Positions 25,835-38,400 of a stretch of DNA of 60,000 nt are shown piece by piece; the stretch's first letter is position 1, and each line of letters starts with the position of its first letter. The notes beneath the pieces were generated by a model. That model worked only from the letters and a program-made list of their open reading frames with translations, was not told the DNA's origin and searched no databases. Source of the stretch: Membranipora membranacea (Eukaryota > Bryozoa > Gymnolaemata > Cheilostomatida > Membraniporidae); the NCBI GenBank assembly GCA_914767715.1, contig OU612069.1, positions 20,087,387 through 20,147,386 on the forward strand, written 5' to 3'. A program made the position numbers and the translations under genes.

Positions 25835-27046
25835 TTATGTAGTATATTGGAATACTAAGCTTACCCTGAATGCGTGACTTGTAATGGAATAGACTATAGG
25901 AGAGCTGAAGACATTGCTAAGCATGAGAGCTCGAGCAAAGATCACCACTTCCACATATCCTGTGGATATTAGCTTTAGGGTGAAGGACAGGATAATATTA
26001 GCCATCATCAAAGTGATCAATATCCTCCCAGCATCAATGGCAAGCATCCGTATAGTCTATAAGTAAATAAATTCAGTTGATGCTGTGAAAATTAGGGCTT
26101 AAAGAGGCAAACAACTCTCCTCGAATACATAACGGCTCAAAAGCAACACAAACAGTTATTTGTTTCTACGGAGAACAATGTTCAGTCTTCTCAGCTGTTT
26201 AGATGTTTAGATCAAAATTGAAGATATCCCGTCCATATTGTCTCTGCCTTAACTGTAGGAATGGTAGTTTTAATGTTTTAACAACAGAGAAATTTAAAAA
26301 GTGAGATTAACTTCATTCAAATCATTCAATATTTTAAACAGTAGGGCAAGCCAACTTACCTGATGTTTCCTCTGCGTCTTTCTCTTCTCATTTTCTGATG
26401 TGAGATGACCTTCCCCTACCACCTTTTGCCTGAGAATTTTAATTCCTATGAGAGTGTAAGATATTGTGATCACCAGAGCGGAGATTGATAGGTGCACATT
26501 ATTCCATATTTCAGCACCCAGAGTTATCACCAAGCAAGACCTCTTAGTCATAAGTAGGTATTCTATCTGGTGTAAACAACCCAGGATAAATACAAATACT
26601 AGAACAGCAGTCTTCTTCGTTTTGGTATATCGCAACGCCCGTAGGGGGAAATACACCACAACCAATCTTTCCAAGCTTATCAGAACGTTGAGTAAGGAGC
26701 TAGTGTAAAATATGGCGTGACCTATGTACCCGAAGACTCTGCAAACGTTACCCTCGGCTGTTGGTTGTGAAGATATTATGTAGCCATCGAATAGCGGTAG
26801 GAAAATAGCTGACAGCAGATCGGTCACGGCTAAGCATGTCAGTTCTATTCGTAGCTCTGATCCTGAGTGTTTGCCTTTGCTCCATACAATGACAGTGATT
26901 ATGTTTAGGGCCAGTCCAAGGACTAGGGTAACGAGGCAGAAAACTTTGAAGGCTTGCAGTGAAGCAAACGGCAGATATTTCTCTTCAATCAAGGAGTCGT
27001 TCAGTAATCCTTGTTGAGTGCTTCTGTTTAGTAGTAATGATTCCAT
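25835..27046 (-). CDS. Class A GPCR-like receptor, copy 4 (short N-terminus)
   Basis: Exon 1 is 27046-26360 with a good donor CATCAG|GTAAGT. Exon 2 is 26056-25835 with acceptor TTATAG|ACT. Both are in frame, giving 302 residues. The protein has one N-terminal segment instead of two tandem copies (30 residues fewer), and it lacks Asp-Leu just before the TM3 cysteine (GNVCRVF instead of GNDLVCRVF). The conserved TM2 Asp, TM3 Cys with ERL, and the SPIVY motif are present. This is the most diverged copy; changes in exon 2 include LPIVYL to SPIVYS and HPFR to HAFR. There is no MITE in the intron. It is probably functional and closest to the ancestral structure. Confidence 0.8.
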
Positions 27047-27910
27047 ATTTCCTTGTGTCCAATTTCATGTCTACCAATTTGTTAATGAGATATCCCTGAC
27101 ACTCAAATCATTTAGCAGTCATAGATATGGAATGATAAAGCCAGCATACCTCAAGGTAAAATACACATTATCATGTAACACAGCCTCACACACAATACGC
27201 ATGTTGATTACAAGTAATGATATGTATAGGGAAGCAAATATTGTTTGCACAAAATCATATGACATAACAATACATATTGCCTCCGTAGAATGTATTAGAC
27301 TAGTATCCATCAAAATGCAATTAATGTGTCTTGTGTATATAGGAGACTTGTTTGTAGCTTACTTGGTGCCAGGGTTGTAGACTCTGCCCACTCTGCGCAT
27401 GCGCAAACTGTTGAGGCATACGTTCGTCTCTGCAGCATAGGGCTCGAACTTATTCGCCTAGTCTGAGTACCAAAATTTGGAAAACAATGGGAACCCATAA
27501 TTTACAAATATTTGGGCCTGAATTGAACACTGGTTTTGATATCTCATAACCTTGAACCCTGGGAGCTATTTTTCTTGATGAAAAGCAGCGCCACCACCGC
27601 TGTGCTGCAGAGATTTTGCTAAATTATAAAACAGGTTTAGAAATTTGATATCAGCTTCAAAAATTTAGAGTTGTCTCCTTAATGTCAATGTATGGATAAC
27701 ACTCCATGTGCATTTACAGCTGCAGATTTTTCGGACAGGTTTTCTCAGCTAAGTATTTGGTCAAATTTTTCTTTTATAGAAGCTGTCATTGAACAATAAG
27801 AAATCTATGCACACTCTCGCCATACAGAATTTTGGTTGCTTCAAATGATAGCTTATACAAAAGTTTGACCAAACAATCTTATGAAAAAAAGTATGCAGTG
27901 TTAAGGCTCC

Positions 27911-28439
27911 TATGATGTGTTTTTGTTAATCACCCAAATAATACGATACCACACAGTGCAGAGACTGGTGCCGTTAGTCTTATTTTGCATATAATATATT
28001 GCACTGCCTGTTTGTAAAGATACATTTTAATAATTCTTTAATTCTGTATTTTCCAAGCCTTGTCACGCAGCTTCATTATTATAATTCATTCTTAAGATCT
28101 GTAAGGACAGATGGACCAGTCGCTGATGACGGGTGCGTGAAGACTCTTAAGACGTGTTGTGAGGAAGTCTTGAGATATTGTTTAAGGTCTTGGTCCTTAT
28201 TTGTAGACTGAGTTCTCTTCACACAACATAACTTGGATGGATATCAATACCCTCTTAACCTGTGATTTTATGTATCTTTCAAAACTGGTTTAATTTTGTT
28301 ACGCATTTTTTAACAAGGTTAGTATATACTTCTTACAGCATAGAACTCAAATAAAATTCTGTTATCAAGGTACAAGCCTTAAAAGATGACCTCTTTATTT
28401 GTAAAATATAGTTGCATTGTTTGAAAGAAATACATAGAG
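27911..28439. other. Gene-free stretch right of the array
   Basis: Unique sequence after homology to the array ends. No exon or structured repeat was recognised. Confidence 0.5.
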
Positions 28440-29217
28440 ACAATCTATCCAATAGTTGCCAACTTTCAACGTAATAGAAAATTCTTGACACCTAAATTAG
28501 CCAAGCTTTGGTTCATTGGCCTTACACGTTCAAATCTGGAATACAGCTCTCCTGTTTTATTTACAACAAACAACTATGTCAAAAAAAAGAATTTTCAAAG
28601 ATTGAGAATAGATGCTTTAAAATTATAGACTATAACAGTTCTAAAGATAATACTCGAAAGACTTACAACATCCCCGTTGCGTTTTGAATACTTGTATCTG
28701 CTGACGTTTTATAAAATTGTTAATAATTTAGTCCCAATGATTGATACCGATCTGCTCCCCGAGAAATTAGCTAGTAAAACTTGGCTTGCTAAAAGATCTG
28801 GGTTCAGACTATCCAAGAAAAGTTTTAGATTTGCTTTAGCTAATTTCGATGCTCAGAAATTTAATGAATTACCCAATCATGTTAAGCTGTGTCAATCCCT
28901 TGCTTCTTTCAAAAATGCCACTCGGAGCCACGTCCTCAAACTTCCAATTAATAAGTCAGTTGTTATCATTTCTTGTTAGACTACTGCTGCATTGTTCTAA
29001 GTTAACTTTTCTTTTCCCAGCTATTGTGTATTAACTTGTGAATTGTTTTACTGCTAATTTATGCCTGTGTGTACTATGTCATTTTACCTGTCATTGTTCT
29101 TGATTTTTAGATACATGTCCTTTTAATTCTACACCATATTTTATTAATATTTCTGTTTTCTGGGTACAAGTCCTAAGGACTTATTCTTCTCCAGAATAAA
29201 TAAGGAATATATATATA
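28440..29217 (+). mobile_element. LINE remnant, C-terminal part, second family
   Basis: Broken + strand frames contain the conserved SNLEYSSPVLF block (about 28,530) and a YKIVNNLVP block (28,677-28,979), typical of the region after the palm and thumb of LINE reverse transcriptases. The frame is interrupted between the two. The 3' end is marked by AATAAATAAGG and a TA run at ~29,207-29,217. It differs from the LINE at 64-1061. Confidence 0.7.
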
Positions 29218-29250
29218 TAGTCATAACCTAACCTCATTTTGAATCTACCA

Positions 29251-29278
29251 CCTACTACTACCTACTACTACTACTACA
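29251..29278. repeat. (CTA)n microsatellite
   Basis: Repeats of CTACTAC and CCTACTACTAC just after the LINE remnant. Confidence 0.8.
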
Positions 29279-29466
29279 AAGTCTACATAATTCCCTAAAA
29301 TCTTAGAAGAGACGTTGCAGCTTCTTTAATTTTTTTATGTCATACCGTGACAACAATTTTTCTATAAGTTGAAAGATTTTAAACTACTGCTGCCACTCAT
29401 GCAATTTGTGCTCATTGAATCCAGCATAGCTCCAAGATAATTAATTGAGACTTAAATCTCATAATT

Positions 29467-29658
29467 GTCACCTAATGGGCAAATAATTTGCACAAAATGA
29501 TCTTCAAAAATCAGGGCATGAAATCTGCGCACCAGCTAATGACGTGTACAGTATGCACTAGTAAGACGGTGACTACGGCACCTGTTGCGGTAGATAATTA
29601 ATTTCATACCCTAATTTTGACGATCAGTTTGTGCGAATTATTTGCTCATTAGGTGACA
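29467..29658. mobile_element. MITE-like element with ~60-bp inverted arms
   Basis: The left end TGTCACCTAATGGGCAAATA and the right end, whose reverse complement is TGTCACCTAATGAGCAAATA, pair over about 60 bp with few mismatches. There is a short loop and no coding content. Confidence 0.8.
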
Positions 29659-29848
29659 TTGCTGAGATTGCAGCATCATTTTATTAGTTTTGAGCTATAC
29701 AGAATTCTATAAGCACACATTTGGCTGTGTGGCAGCAGTGGTTTAAGTACCACTAAACTGAAACTAAAACTAAACTAAACATTAATCATAGTAATAACAA
29801 CCTAAAGACAAGGCGCCTTCACAGAATAAGAATACAGTTTTATTCCCG

Positions 29849-30687
29849 TCATTTGAAAACTCCGCAGAAACCAGCGTTGCATTCATCGCTTACATCAGTA
29901 TACTGGTATATAACATCGTTCTCCCCACATCTCATAACGCGGCCAGCCCGTCTGCCATAATCACAGTCTACCCAGCTCAAATAGAATAAGATCTCATTTA
30001 TCTCAAACAGTTCGTCTGGTATTGAAGCGTCGGTCCAAAGGCCTCCTGTAGTTCCGCAGTACAGTGGTTTCTGGCATACATCAGAGACCCGATTACCTGT
30101 TTAAAAATGTCAAAAAATCTATTCAATAGAGCGAGAATTAATACAAGTAGCCCGAGTACCATCAGAAGGATTCATGTATTAAAACCCGAGATTTATTTCT
30201 AGAATTAGGGGTGGGTACACAAATGGAACTCATACTACATTGACTCTAACAATCAGAGATACACATCCTAATATGTAGTGTGTTCTTATGTAAGTTATTA
30301 TTATCAAACCACTCATTTCCACTGGAAAAGAGTGGTTGAGAATGTAATGCCACTAATCAACATCGGTGCTGTCTGAGCAATTAGACTACATGTAGGTGTG
30401 TGGCAGCTTCAAATTAAAAAACTAGGTAAAGTATTCTCACCGGCTTCTCCAGCGATTCTGAACCACGGTCTACCCTGATCTATCATCACTTTGCTGTCAC
30501 AGTTGTACCCATTCAGACCTCCAGTTGTGTTTGGTTTGAACCATTTGGTAGATGTATCAGCATTCCTCCATGCCTGTGTGAGGTTTACAGCTTGATCACA
30601 CTCGACAGGTACAGCGACAGCGAGGATGTCATACGCGAGTACAGTCAGCATCAGAGAAGTTAACATAAGGTGGTGTCCGACCTCCAT
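29849..30687 (-). CDS. Secreted D8C-domain (uromodulin/OIT3-like) protein
   Basis: Two exons: 30687-30441 (donor GCCG|GTGAGA) and 30096-29849 (acceptor AAACAG|GTAATC), joined in phase 1, give 164 residues. I chose Met at 30687 for its Kozak-like context (ACAATGG); a signal peptide follows (about residues 1-27). The mature part matches the D8C pattern: an early Cys with a following AW-RN, then PWFRIAGEAG, then C-x5-YCGTTGGLW, and a C-terminal half with further paired cysteines (CDY, RCG, DEC, GFC). D8C modules occur in uromodulin, GP2 and OIT3, usually with EGF or ZP domains; here the module stands alone. The product is extracellular. Function is unknown; carbohydrate or matrix interaction is inference. 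Confidence 0.8.
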
Positions 30688-32459
30688 TGTTATAAGTTTT
30701 GGCTGTAAGACCAAACCAGTGGAAAAGTTAAATTTAAAATTCCCGTAATTTAGTTTATTTAAAAAGGTAATATCCGGCAGAGCTAGAGGCAGCCATCAAA
30801 GCAGTCTATTACCAACAAGAAGCAGTCTTGCGAGATTGAACCGAAGCGCCTCAAAACAAATATGTTCACATAAATAATCGAAGGTCAAATGCTCAAACCA
30901 GAAACAAAACAGCATATCAATTAGCTGACTTTCAAAAGACAGAATCTTATACCTTTACCGGTTTGTGCTATATATCTTAGCAGTATGAACAGCTAGACTG
31001 ATGATTTGTCGTATTTATCAATTTTTAAAGTTTGAGCCCCTCCCCCCCCCTACAGCTTGATTTCCCGACCCCACAGCTTTCATGCAGGGAAGTGATGCTA
31101 CCAGTCCATCTAGTGAATGTATGCACTGTGTAATAGCTCATTATTTGTGAGAGATGCCATATTTTTACCTACCAGTTCCGAGATACTATAAAAGCAGCAA
31201 TAATTTTGTTCCTGTTGCAAACAAGTTTGTCTCCTTGCTCAGACAAATTGTACCTTGCTATGTGACAGTCAACTGACTATGTTCTTCTGATAGCCAATTA
31301 TTTTATAGGCCTCATTAGTTGTTTATGAAAGTTATATCATAGTATGAGATGACTATGATATGCAACATTATCCTGGGCAACATCCAGCCTATCAGTCACA
31401 TCTTCAAAGTGGAGCCACAATAATATTATCGGACCTAGTATACAAAGTATACATATCGATATTGAGGCAAGCGCCCGGTCCACCAAGCTCAACATCAGAT
31501 GAAATCTTGTACATGCGGTACTGACTGACCCTGTTGAGTAAGACACATCTTATCAGATTTTGATGAAGCTGGAGATTATCAGATGTGACATGAGTAGTTT
31601 GTTATATCAAGTTTGATCTAGCCAACGTGTCTGCTCTTCTCTAATCGGCTTGGTGGGTTGATGAATGCCAATGTCTCGAAACTGGCTACTCATTTATCAT
31701 GGAAGGGAAACATAATCAAGTTCACTTTCACTACATCTTGATGGTTACCTTTCACTATCCTGCCATTGGCTTTCTCCTCAAACCAGCTAAGTTTGACAGC
31801 TGAAACCAGTACTTAAACACAAAAAAAAACAAAATGGTTGCGTCAGTATGACAATATTAATTTTATTTAATAGTCCTAGCATTATTTTGATGGCAAAAGG
31901 CATTTGTCAAACAGTAAAGTCTTATTTCATAATAATAATATCTGTCGCATAGTAGAACATTGCAATCATTATAAAAACATTAAGAACAGAAATATAAAAA
32001 TTTTGGCCATACAACAGGGGAATGCAAATATGTGAATAATTAAATAGTACCGATGGACTAAAGAATTTCGCAGCCACGCAGTAAGTAACTGCTGCACTTA
32101 CTGCCTGACCAATGAATGCAATGGTCTGTTGGAATCCCTAGTATTTGTTTCTAACACCTTATACTAAGAGTATTTGAGCTATAGCTTCTCGGCAACGACC
32201 AGACTTTCTGTCTGTTTCGCTAGTGTTATAAATATGGCACAATTGTGTTGGAAAATTTGAAAGTAATAATGAGTTACACAATCAATCTGTGCACAAAATC
32301 TTTCAGTGAGAAGATTGAATGATTATAATTATGGTTATCTAAAAACCCGCATAAAATTTTGTCACGATAGTCTAAGGACCATAGCTAAAGTAAATAGTGG
32401 GACATAAAAATAATGAATCTTGTTTTGATTTAGTGAATGATAAAGAGCTCAGTCTAATT
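30688..32459. other. Intergenic stretch
   Basis: No convincing gene. A 52-codon - strand frame with one hydrophobic segment (from about 31,492 to 31,337) is preceded by an acceptor-like AACAG, but has no clear partner exon. Confidence 0.5.
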
Positions 32460-35400
32460 TTATAGAGCAAGTTCATCAAGTATTTCCTCGGCGCGTGTCA
32501 TGTCACCCATCTTGCTGTACATATGTGACAGAACCACAGCCAAACTTGTCAGGTCCTGACCCATCATCCGCCTCAAGTCCTTCTCTTTCATGTACATATC
32601 TACAACAAGACGAAAAAAGTTTCCTGTTTCCCTCAAGGACAAATAAGAAAAACATGGGTGCCATTTCATGATTTATCCTCCACTACAATAAAAACATTAA
32701 AGTCTACCCAATTTTATAGTCAGGCAGTTGATTATGATAAAACTATGTCAGATTTGCTTGGTAAAATAATTCAATGCTCTACTTGGCATGAATTATTGAT
32801 GGTGGAATGAATGCCTTCAATACAGGAAGTTAACCCTCATTCCCTGCATTATGATGTCACTATGCAAAAAGTGAGACATTTTATCCGAATTCTCTACAAT
32901 GCTATGAGCTAGACCCTTTGCTGCCTCGATAGTGGCAAAAGTGATAGGGATAGAGAGAATGAGTAGCCTAGTCATGGGGCAGCCTGACCGCGTGACTAGG
33001 CTAGAGGATGAGAGGAGGTAGTATGTCATACTTCGAGCATTCAAGCTAACCAAATAAGTGCAGCGCAGCAAGAGACAAGTGCAAGACATTTTTTGCCTTC
33101 ATTTCGATACAATTAACCTTATTTTTAGGATGGATTTTAAAGAAATGGCAATAAACAAACTTCAAGCTCTCAAACTAACAAAAGAGCAACTTTACCAAAA
33201 AGCATTCTGTTATAGGCTGTGAGGGCACACAGCTTAACACCCACCTAAAGCATCAGCATATTTCTCCATCTTGGCCAGAGTATTTCCCAGATTGTGATAA
33301 CTTGAGGCTAGGTCTTGAGCCGCCTCCTCATTTTTGTCTGATATCTGAAACCAAGGCAATAACTTGATAATTCACAATTAAGTTTACAGGATGGAAGGTT
33401 TGGTACAGGCAAGTAGCTCTAGGCAGAAAAGGCTAGTAGGTCGAAGCGTCAGAGAGGCACCGCCCACCCTAGAAAGCAAGATAAAGTGACCTAAAAACAT
33501 AATAATTGTACAGTCGATGTCTGAATCAGCTCACTTTAGACTCTTCAATTTGCTATCTATAAACCAATGGAGGCTGAGCTTGTGTTACATTTCAACCTCT
33601 AGGGTAAGTTTTGGATTACTTCTATTTCGAGGAAATTCAACAACATTTTGCATCCTTCGAACATTTGAACGTGGTATACATCTTAATGCTAGCTCAGTTG
33701 CTTACTCTTCTATGGGAGTTGTCCCTACCTGTTAATGTACACCTTATCAAACCCACACTGACATCGAGACTACACTATCAACACATGTATATCTAATTGT
33801 TAGAGTCAATTTAGTGTCAGTACATCACATGTACCTACCCCTTATTAATTAAATTCACCTCGGGTTGTCACACCAAATTTCTTCTGATGGTACTCATACT
33901 AAGTGAATTTTTTCACTCTCTAACGAGATATATTATATGCATTAGTATATCAGATCAGTTTGGACAACTGTCTATCCAAAGAACTGCGTGTTGGGATACA
34001 TTTATTGTGAACTTACAGATTGTCTGATTTCTCGACTCTTATTGAGTAGATCTAGGGACTTCTCTAACTGTCCCATTGTCTGATACATAACGCCAAGGTT
34101 ATTATAGCAGGCTGCCACATGGTTCTACAATATCACATTAAAAACATGATAGAAAGACTGAGAATCGATAACAAAAGACAAGGCAATATATTGACTTTCC
34201 TCAATTTTAGTAAGTCTACGTAATTATCATACATGAGTTGTACAGAATTTCTTTGTTTGAAACACTGCTGAACACAACTATAGAGAGAAAAGGAAGAAAC
34301 AGCTCGTGGCAGTTGAACAACTTCACTGAGATATTTAAAATACTACTGTTCAGTGTTCATAAAAACTTTTCTTGGAAATTTTGAATGCTTGAAACTTAAA
34401 TGCACACAATCTCTGTTTAAGTTTAACCCCATAGTTCAGAATGCACTGACTACAGAAATATCAAAATATTTATTGGTTTTATATACCTTCAGTTCAAAAT
34501 CCTCAGGGCGGTTACTGAGCAGTTCCTGAGCTAATACCAGTGACTTATTTAAATACTCCTCAGCCTTTGGAAAATTCTGCATCAAACAACAATTCCATTA
34601 TTATCATTAGTATTAACCTAGAATAATTTATGTCTACCACCCGGGTGTGTTGGAGCTATGGGAAATAACAATAATGGCATGTGTGTTTTCGTATTCATCA
34701 ATTCAAAATTCCGAGATTCCAACAGCGCCAAAGTTCAGAAGGAGTACTAGGGTCTTGTGTTCTGCATTCTTCACACATCAAACAAGTTTAAACGAGTTGA
34801 TGAAATCCTGAAGTCATTCGGTTAAAGCCAAAGAGGGAATTATTTTCCATTTTCTGGATTTTTCGGGGTTGTCTGCACAATGGTTCAATAATGAGTGCAG
34901 TATATTGCAATAGCTGATGCAAAGACATATCTTACACTGAGTGACTCGTAAGAGTTTCCCATGTTGTTGTATATGGCTCTAAGCTCATCTCTATCACCAT
35001 TATTGTCTATAAGAATATCTTTAGCTTTCTCATAGTTTTCCACGGATTTCCTTGAGTTTTCCAGCTTTTCATATGTTGATCCAAGAGATCTATACAAACT
35101 GATTATCCAGTTCATATGCTGCTCTGGAAATATATAAGGGAAACATTGTTTTAATATCCAATCAGGCCCATCACATTGAGATCGTGGGTGTTAGATGTCT
35201 TTGGGTCGATCTGACGAAAGCAACAACATGACACTGAAATATCAAAATATTGAGAGTTCCTGTCGAAAAAACCTCGCCACTCTGCCAGATTGAAAGGAAA
35301 CGTCCATGTGACAAAGCAAGTCAACATGGGTATTGATTCAACAACCAGCTTCAATCGAAACAAATTTGGTATAATCTTTTGTTCAGACAAACACCAATGA

Positions 35401-38400
35401 AAAGACAGTGAGATATCAATTCGATCTTTTAGTCATAATTTGACATTTCTCAGATGCATGGCAAGGCGCTATCCCAGCTAGTAATCACTGTGTTTCCATG
35501 AGGTCGAGCTGAGCAAATTTTGTAGTTGTGCAAAGCGTGGGAATGCCTGACGATTCAGCTAAGCCCGAGTAGCTCCATTTTCGAAGGTTACATAGCAGTA
35601 GTTGGCATCAAAGACTGCATATCAGGAGATCTGAGTGTGATTCCCAATGACAGATGATGTTCTGATGTTTTACTTCCATGGAAACGGATACATATGAATA
35701 TGGTAAATTTTGGTACTCAATACCAATGTGGTAAATTAACTTACTGACACCACCTAGCCTGCGATACATTGACACGCACTCCTCGTGATATTTGACAGTA
35801 TCTCGCATGTTCTCCCTGCCACCCATCCTACTGAGCAGGTGCCCTATATTATAAAGAGTGGAGGCTGTGTCATCATTAGCCTCATCAGCATACAACTGTC
35901 TTCTTATCTCTAGTGCCTTCACAAGGTGTGTCTGTAAAATAGGTTATATTGTTAATGTATAATGTCAGCACACCTTGATGCTTAGTATGGTTTTGTTGAG
36001 CAACACCCTTAGCTGGTATTTATCGTACCAATTGAACTTATAAAATGACCCAATGGTAATGCAGCAGCAAGCCTGTGTTTCTTAATTTGATTGCATGTCA
36101 GCCATGCCTGTCTGACTGGTAACAGACTCTGTCTAAAGACAATATAAAGATGCACAGCCAAGGTCATACAATGTTAAAATGTGTAATGTACCAGAACTGC
36201 CAATCATTCATACATTCCTGATCCTTAGTTTTTTAAGGACTAAGACAAGACTTCAGAGCAAAAATCAGTCAGGAGAAAATTTGCACTGGATGCACCACAA
36301 TGCTCACACCGGCATTAATTCAGCTTCAGATATGTTGCTGAATAATCATCAGCACATTAGGGTACAATTTGACAACATCTACTTTTACTTGCAAGCTTAA
36401 CGTGCTATATCGCTTTTTAAAACTTTTTAGTATTGCATTGGTGATCATGTCTAATATAGTTATTTTCCCAGTTGAAGCCTCCCAAATATTTGACGTTGAG
36501 TCGCAGTGACCTCTGGAAGTTCATTTTGGGCAAAAAGTGCCCTTTTTAACTTGAGCCATCCGCGCCTTGTGTTTGAGGTATTTGATTAGTTTATGCTTTC
36601 ACTATATAGAGGAGGCATGAAACTAACTGGAGGAGTAACATTTTAGTGAAACTTTATGATTTTAGGCCTCCTGTCTTCAAGATTCGAAATTGATTTTTGC
36701 AATAGTAATAGGGCCATTTCCGACCCCTCATTGCATGCAACCCCAATAATGCAGAAACTAAAATTTCCAATTAATTATACCATTTTGGTCTTGTACTGTC
36801 ACTTCCATCAATAATCTTACCAGCTTACAGATCCTGGTTGTCACAACTGTAACAGATAATTTTAACTAATTTAGGTCAAAATTTTCCAGCCAAAATTCAG
36901 AAATTCAGAAAGATGTCAGTCAAATTTTTTGTCAGTATGATGAACAGCAAGAGATTGTCTAGGTTTTGTCAGAAGCGATTGTTGATTTTGGCTTTACATC
37001 TTGAGATATTTGGACTTTTGTGGCTAAAACAGCTTTATTTGGTCCAAATCATGCACTCCTCTCCAGCCAAAAAACTGAAAATAGGTTAAACAACATGTTA
37101 TACACACTAGCTTCCATTAAACTAGAGAGTATTTCCGATGTTTTGTCAGTGGCATTTGATGATAAATTCAATAGTTGAGAAGTTATGAGCACAAACATTT
37201 CTCTTTTGATGTTAACAATCATCCAAAAAAGGTGATCCATTTTTGTACACAATGTGCTTTGCATGTAATACTGCATAGAATTTCATCATGCTTTTGCATA
37301 ATGTAATTTTCTGCATCACTTTGCCCATTGCTGCCTATACGTTTTCAATGTATTATAGTTGATGTACAAATAATCAATGTTAGAAATATGCGGTTTAAAA
37401 AAATCTGAGATATTAAACATAAGTAGAACTACTGGCAACGTGTCAGTGAAGGAATTTTTGAGATATGACAAGCAGTTCCTGAGAAACTGAAAAGGCGATA
37501 TATCACCGTAAGCTTCACTCTTGGCCTCACCTTCTCAGACATCTCGTGAGCTACAATGCGTAGTTCTGATAAACAGATCATGAGCAGGATATTGCAATTA
37601 GAAGTGAGGAATTGAATGGTTACACACCAGAATAGGGAAGTTAAACAACTAAGGCATAACTATCTTCACCATAGGGGATAAACTAGCCTGCTTTGACAAT
37701 ATCAAAGTCAAAGCTTGCCGAGACAGGCTAGGGATAACCTTTGTTGTAGTGTCATGTGATCTCTACACCAGTTTGACCTACCTTGGCGTCGGGGAACTTG
37801 CTGACTCTCCTGTAAGAGTTACCCACATTATTGTGACACAGTGACAGCGTAGCCAGGACCTGCTCTGTTTGTCTCAGGTCATGAGGAATACTCATTATAG
37901 ACTCTATGGCCTGATGAAATAAAAAGTCACTATCAGAATTATCATGATTTACAGAACCGGTATGAACTCTTTAACAGTGAAACTTGTAAGTTTTGATAAC
38001 GATATATTACTATCGTTACCAAAACTTACATGGTCATGAGACTGTACTGTACAGTCTCATGACCCTAATGATCTCACATTAGATGTGCATACACATCATC
38101 AGGAATTGATATACTGTACTCAATGACTATGCAGCAAGCTTACATTGACCCTCAAATGGACAGGATTGAAGGTCAGATTCAATCTAAAGAAAGCTTTTGA
38201 GTATGATCTACCATACAACAAAACAAACAGGCAAGCGCACACGAACCCCATAGAAAAGTTATGCGCCGAAATTGAAGAAATTAAAAAAAACTCTTTGCTA
38301 TCCAGTGCACTTTTTGGGTGCACATGAGAACATGCTTAGAGAATGGGAGTTATATATCATACCTATTTAGCACACCTTATACAAGCAGGGAGTGGGCTAG

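Larger units (their letters stand above)
1090..27910. repeat. Direct tandem array of four ~6.8-7.15 kb gene-bearing units
   Basis: The same sequence landmarks recur four times in the same order and orientation. Unit starts, taken at the shared TATGCC-GATTAAAATTTC block, are about 1090, 7876, 14710 and 21861. Unit 4 stops matching at 27910, before the LINE fragment seen at the end of units 1-3. Each unit holds a small cysteine-rich peptide ORF (+), a two-exon GPCR (-) and long noncoding stretches. Copies differ by scattered substitutions and a few indels. Unit 1 has a different 330-bp segment at 1443-1767, unit 2 has an 18-bp tandem duplication near 9229-9260, and unit 3 has a 338-bp insertion. 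The distinct indels argue against a simple assembly collapse or expansion, though long-read confirmation would settle it. Confidence 0.95.

Noticed and set aside
31337-31546. A possible small single-TM exon on the - strand
   Set aside because: There is an acceptor-like AACAG upstream, but no donor, no partner exon and no family match.
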